This document shows, in pieces, positions 60,361-64,000 of a stretch of 64,000 bases of DNA (its first letter is position 1; each line of letters starts with the position of its first letter). The notes under the pieces were generated by a model. That model had not been told where the DNA came from and ran no database searches. It was given only the letters and a program-made list of their open reading frames with translations. Source of the DNA: Maridesulfovibrio sp. (GTDB lineage Bacteria > Desulfobacterota > Desulfovibrionia > Desulfovibrionales > Desulfovibrionaceae); NCBI RefSeq assembly GCF_963678865.1, contig NZ_OY787459.1, forward strand, positions 3,278,501-3,342,500, in the 5' to 3' direction. Both the position numbers and the translations under genes were made by a program.

Positions 60361-61698
60361 TTAAGTCCCGATCATCTTTTCAGGTAGATAGAATACGATT
60401 TCAGGGAATATGGTTACCAGAATTACCATCAGGACCATGATGATGAAGAAGGGGAATGTCGCCTTGAGGATGTCCTTCACATCATCGTTGGTGATGTATT
60501 GGATGACGAAGATTGAAAACCCTACGGGCGGTGTCACCTGCGACAGTTCAACCATGAAGACCACGAAGATACCGAACCAGAGCGGATCGAATCCGGCTGC
60601 GGTAACAATGGGCAGCACGATGGGCAGGGTCATTACCACGATGGAAATGCCGTCAAGAATCATACCCAGCATGACGTACATGATGCCCAGCACGAAGATG
60701 AGCATATACGGTGAAAGGTTCAAGGTGGCGATGAATTTTGAGAGAGCTGTAGCGATGCCCAGGAAACCGACAACTTGTGCCAGAAAGGCGGCTCCGCAGA
60801 TAATGAAGCAGATCATGCCGCTGGTTTTTACTGCGGAAAGCAGGGCTTCCTTGAAATTGGACAGGGTAAGGTTCTTGAACCAGAAAGCTATCCCGAGAGC
60901 GCCGAGCACACCGATTACCGCCGCTTCAGTAGGTGTGGTCAATCCTGCGTAGATGCCGCCCAGAACCACGGTGATGAGCAGGAATACCGGGAACAGGTCT
61001 TTCAATGATTCAATGCGTTGGGCAGTAGTGAAATTTTCCTTGTCCTGCGGTACCAGTGTTGGGTCCATCATGCAGCGTACGATGATGTACAGGGAATATA
61101 CCCCGGCAAGGGTCAGGCCCGGAATAACACCGGCAATGAACAACTGCCCGATGGAAGTGTCGGAGAGAATTCCGTAGATGATCATAATCAGGCTGGGCGG
61201 GATCAGGAAGCCCAGTGTGCCGGACCCGGCAAGAGAGCCGATGGCGAGACTCTTGTGATAGCCGCGTTCAGAAAGTTCGTTGAACGTGATTTTACCTACG
61301 GTGGCGGTGGTAGCAGCACTGGAGCCGGAAACCGCCGCAAAAAGGGAACAGGCTACAACATTGATATGATAGAGGCGTCCCGGAATGTTGGACAGCCACG
61401 GTACCAGTCCGTTTAGTAGGCGGGTAGAGATGGAGGTACGGTAGAGGATTTCGCCCATGAGGATAAACAGCGGCAGGGCTGAAAGGGGCCACGAGTTCAT
61501 GGTGTTCCACATTGAGTTCGCCATGAGATCGCCGATTTTATCCCATACGGAAATTGTGGGGGGCAGGTTCATTTTGCAAAAAAGCATGCCGGATATAGCT
61601 GCCGCGTACAGGGAAAATCCAATCCAGAGGCCGGAAAGCAGAAAAAAGACCATTGTTCCCACAAGGACAACGGCCAGTATCAAGGGATCACTTATCAT
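60361..61698 (-). CDS. TRAP transporter large permease (DctM family), second system
   Basis: 445 residues, about 12 membrane helices. Motifs: LFAAVSGSSAATTATVGKIT, IGSLAGSGTLGFLIPPSLIM, GLTTPTEAAVIGVLGALGIA, VTPPVGFSIFVIQYITNDDV. It overlaps the DctQ gene by 11 bases. Last gene of a complete minus-strand dctPQM-type operon. Confidence 0.93.
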   Translation of the reverse strand: MISDPLILAVVLVGTMVFFLLSGLWIGFSLYAAAISGMLFCKMNLPPTISVWDKIGDLMANSMWNTMNSWPLSALPLFILMGEILYRTSISTRLLNGLVPWLSNIPGRLYHINVVACSLFAAVSGSSAATTATVGKITFNELSERGYHKSLAIGSLAGSGTLGFLIPPSLIMIIYGILSDTSIGQLFIAGVIPGLTLAGVYSLYIIVRCMMDPTLVPQDKENFTTAQRIESLKDLFPVFLLITVVLGGIYAGLTTPTEAAVIGVLGALGIAFWFKNLTLSNFKEALLSAVKTSGMICFIICGAAFLAQVVGFLGIATALSKFIATLNLSPYMLIFVLGIMYVMLGMILDGISIVVMTLPIVLPIVTAAGFDPLWFGIFVVFMVELSQVTPPVGFSIFVIQYITNDDVKDILKATFPFFIIMVLMVILVTIFPEIVFYLPEKMIGT

Positions 61699-62173
61699 TA
61701 ATGGCTCTCCTGGCGATAAATGCGATAATCTGGAGTAAAAGCAGGGTCAGCCCTATGGGAATTGCAAGTTGCGGAATCCAGAGCGGGGTTTCGGCAATTG
61801 TGTCTGCTGTCATTTCTAGATCCCATGTTTCATAGACCATTTGTACGGCGAAATAGAGAGCGAATGCGGTGATTGCTACACCGATAATCCCGGAAATGAT
61901 GTCGGCAACACGTTTGCCGTTTTCAGAAAAATGAGAAGTGAGCAGATTGATCCTGATCAACCCGTCTTCTTTCATGGTATAGGCAAGGCCGGTCAGGATC
62001 AGGAAAACGAGGGCGTAGCCTCCGTATTCACTGGAAACAAGAGTCGATGTGTTCAGCACCGCACGCAGAAAAATTTCAATGACCACAAGGCCCACGATGA
62101 AAAGCATCCCGGCAGCTGAAAGAAAGGCCCCTCCGGTGGAAAGGCCTTCGATTATCCTGATAATTGCACGCAT
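61688..62173 (-). CDS. TRAP transporter small permease (DctQ family), second system
   Basis: 161 residues, four membrane helices, with SSEYGGYALVFLILTGLAYTMKEDGLIRINLL, the family's central loop and helix. Its start is six bases after the binding-protein stop. Confidence 0.9.
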   Translation of the reverse strand: MRAIIRIIEGLSTGGAFLSAAGMLFIVGLVVIEIFLRAVLNTSTLVSSEYGGYALVFLILTGLAYTMKEDGLIRINLLTSHFSENGKRVADIISGIIGVAITAFALYFAVQMVYETWDLEMTADTIAETPLWIPQLAIPIGLTLLLLQIIAFIARRAINDK

Positions 62174-62179
62174 AGAAGA

Positions 62180-63154
62180 CTACTTTTCGTAAGCTTTGAT
62201 TGCTGATTTGAAAGCTTTCTTTGAACCTTTGAGGGTGTTTTCGAGCATAAGTTTAGCATCATTGGAGAGCATTTCGCTGATTTCCTTGGAAGGTTCGGAA
62301 ATGATAATGCCCTTTTCTGCAAGAATTTTGAGGGATTCGTCGTTGCTTTTTGCAGACTGTTCCCACTGGTATGCTTCTACTTCAGCTGCGGCTTTGAGCA
62401 TTGCTTCCTGCTGTTTGGGGTTCAGGGCATCCCAGTAATCCTGATTGATAACCAGCATGTTAAGGGGGAATGCGTAGTTTATTTTAGAGAAGTATTTTAG
62501 GTTTTCCCAGAATTTACCGTCCTTACCGGATACAGCGGAAGTCAGCACGGAATCAACAAGTCCGGTCTGCAGGGCGGAGTAAAGTTCTCCCCAGGGCAGG
62601 GACATGGGGCTAGCGCCTACTGCACGGAGCAGTTCAGCGCCGTTTTTATCGTAAGTACGGGTTTTGAGGCCTTCCAGATCAGCAACGGTTTTGAGCTGCT
62701 TTTTAGTGAAAAGTCCGCTTGGGGGCCAAGGTGCAGCATAAAGCATTTTCTGGTTCCAGCGGCGGCAGGCCTTTTCGTAATAAGGTTTGGCTGCTGTATA
62801 AAGCTTTTTGGCTTCAGCATAGTCTTTAGCCAGCAGGGGCATGGAGCTTATGCCGAAAACCTGATCGGAACCGGATACAACACCCATGAGAATATCGGAC
62901 ATGGGCAGGGTGCCGTCTTTAACTGTTTTAAGAAGTTCAGGGCCTTTAAAACCGAGGCTGCCGCCGGGATGGACGGTGATCTGCACAGAACCGGAGGAGT
63001 ATTCAGCTACTTTGTCGGCAAAAAGTTTTGCACCCTGAGAGTGAAAGTTGGTGGCTCCATAGATAGCGTTACAGTCCATCTTGAGATCTGCAGCCTGAGC
63101 GGAAATGGCAAAGGCCAGAACCATAAGCAGGGTGGTGATGATCCGTTTTAACAT
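62180..63154 (-). CDS. TRAP transporter solute-binding protein (DctP family), second system
   Basis: 324 residues with a signal peptide (MLKRIITTLLMVLAFAISAQ, AAD). GGAGG precedes the start. Motifs: VTVHPGGSLGFKGPELLKTV-like ITVHPGGSLGFKGPELLKTV, LEGLKTRTYDKNGAELLRAV (substrate-carboxylate Arg), and SMPLLAKDYAEAKKLY. It lies divergent from a hydantoinase/oxoprolinase gene, which suggests that both act on one amide or lactam-type compound. Confidence 0.93.
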   Translation of the reverse strand: MLKRIITTLLMVLAFAISAQAADLKMDCNAIYGATNFHSQGAKLFADKVAEYSSGSVQITVHPGGSLGFKGPELLKTVKDGTLPMSDILMGVVSGSDQVFGISSMPLLAKDYAEAKKLYTAAKPYYEKACRRWNQKMLYAAPWPPSGLFTKKQLKTVADLEGLKTRTYDKNGAELLRAVGASPMSLPWGELYSALQTGLVDSVLTSAVSGKDGKFWENLKYFSKINYAFPLNMLVINQDYWDALNPKQQEAMLKAAAEVEAYQWEQSAKSNDESLKILAEKGIIISEPSKEISEMLSNDAKLMLENTLKGSKKAFKSAIKAYEK

Positions 63155-63487
63155 GAGTAACCTCCGTTTTGGGTTTTGCTGTTTTTGTTATTCAAGAAAT
63201 ATTATTTGAAAAAGTGTCCGTTATTTGTGTTATAGTGCTCTGTAAAATTTAAAAAACTCGGAAAAAAATAAACAGTTTTTACGAGTTTTTAAAAATATAT
63301 AATTTGTTATTAGTGCCAATTTGATGAATTAAAAACATTTATACACGGAATTTTACAAAAATAAAATCTTTTAATTATGGACAGAATTGGGTAATATTCT
63401 TTGGAATCGGATATTTTAAAGTAATAAAAATGACAAATTGCAAGTTTCGCAAAAAGTGATTTAATAGTACCCAGCGGAGGATATATA
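63155..63487. promoter_or_regulatory. Divergent promoter region with AAAAACTCG/CGAGTTTTT operator candidate
   Basis: A 333-base AT-rich gap. An inverted repeat AAAAACTCG (63252-63260) and CGAGTTTTT (63282-63290) has a 21-base spacer and may bind a regulator of both the TRAP operon and the hydantoinase gene. GGAGG at 63476-63480 serves the latter. No gene in the gap. Confidence 0.45.
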
Positions 63488-64000
63488 GTGCTGATAATTG
63501 GAGTAGATACCGGAGGAACATTTACGGATTTCATTTATAAGGACGGTGATGAATGGGGCGTACACAAGCGTCTTTCCACTCCACATGATCCGTCCGAGGC
63601 TGTAATAAACGGCATTAAGCAAATTGCCGGAGACCGGGCTGTTCAGGTTGTGCACGGTTCCACGGTTGCTACAAACGCTATCCTTGAGCGCAAGGGTGTG
63701 AAAACCGCTTTGATTACAAATGAAGGCTTTGAAGACGTTATCCAGATCGGTCGCCAAAACCGTTCTGACCTTTATGATTTATCTTTTTGTAAAAAGCCGC
63801 ATATTGTCCCTCCGGAACTTCGCTTTGGAATTACTGGAAGAATTGATCACGAAGGGAACGAAATTGAACCTTTTTCTGAAGAGAAAGTGCAAAATATTTT
63901 ACAAAGAATTAAGGATTCCGGTGTCGAATCCGTCGCACTTTGCCTCCTTTTTTCATATTTAAATCCCGAACATGAGAATCGAATGCGTGAACTTCTGGAT
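63488..64000 (+). CDS. Hydantoinase A / oxoprolinase-family protein, N-terminal part (cut by window edge)
   Basis: 171 residues are visible from a GTG start with GGAGG seven bases upstream. VLIIGVDTGGTFTDFIYKDG is the ATP-binding beginning of HyuA/N-methylhydantoinase A, followed by VVHGSTVATNAILERKGVKT and GFEDVIQIGRQNRSDLYDL, all characteristic. The enzyme hydrolyses a cyclic amide (hydantoin or 5-oxoproline type) with ATP; a B subunit is expected downstream. The divergent TRAP operon may import the substrate. Confidence 0.92.
   Translation, partial: MLIIGVDTGGTFTDFIYKDGDEWGVHKRLSTPHDPSEAVINGIKQIAGDRAVQVVHGSTVATNAILERKGVKTALITNEGFEDVIQIGRQNRSDLYDLSFCKKPHIVPPELRFGITGRIDHEGNEIEPFSEEKVQNILQRIKDSGVESVALCLLFSYLNPEHENRMRELLD

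Overview
The window looks like the chromosome of a marine, vibrioid sulfate reducer of the Desulfovibrionaceae (Maridesulfovibrio/Desulfovibrio type). This is inferred from moderate GC, a six-gene Ech [NiFe]-hydrogenase operon, two TRAP transporter sets, and several families I know mainly from Desulfovibrio. No rRNA or other definitive taxonomic marker is present, so the genus is an inference.

Region 1 (1-21.8 kb) is the most unusual part and reads as one functional unit. It holds a membrane-anchored Ser/Thr kinase (cut by the left edge), four tandem genes plus one decayed copy for 88-92 residue Gly/Ala/Ser-rich peptides behind a near-consensus sigma-54 promoter, an ATP-grasp ligase, an OmpA-like protein, an M61-type peptidase lipoprotein, a cytoplasmic parvulin, an HlyD adaptor, an ABC exporter with two cNMP-like domains and a C39-like domain lacking the catalytic His, an FHA protein, three consecutive TolC-family proteins, a second degenerate ATP-grasp protein and a PP2C phosphatase. 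I interpret it as a phospho-regulated type I secretion system for a family of small, possibly ligase-modified peptides (RiPP or class II microcin-like). Product and activity are unknown.

Region 2 (21.9-28.66 kb) is bracketed by a roughly 90 bp imperfect direct repeat containing the 3' part and terminator of a tRNA-Thr gene, the layout of a tRNA-targeted island, although no integrase is seen. It carries a TPR protein, a methyltransferase, six intact copies plus one truncated copy of a Sec-exported Ser/Gly-rich small protein, and three toxin-antitoxin modules.

Region 3 (28.8-46.4 kb) is mostly housekeeping or accessory: tRNA-Pro, a PEP-synthase-like protein without the usual C-terminal barrel, an MscS channel, a CgeB-like glycosyltransferase, an ArsR regulator with a Cys-rich small protein, tRNA-Asp and tRNA-Val, an ADTH-synthase homologue lacking its catalytic Lys and Tyr, an RsmB/RsmF-type rRNA methyltransferase, an exported FG-GAP-like protein, a TRAP dctPQM set and an RluA-type pseudouridine synthase.

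Region 4 (46.4-64 kb) carries echABCDEF on the minus strand, an NlpC/P60 lipoprotein, small proteins, purB, a four-gene peptidoglycan-trimming operon resembling the Helicobacter csd6/csd4 cell-shape genes, a second TRAP set, and the start of a divergent hydantoinase/oxoprolinase gene cut by the right edge.
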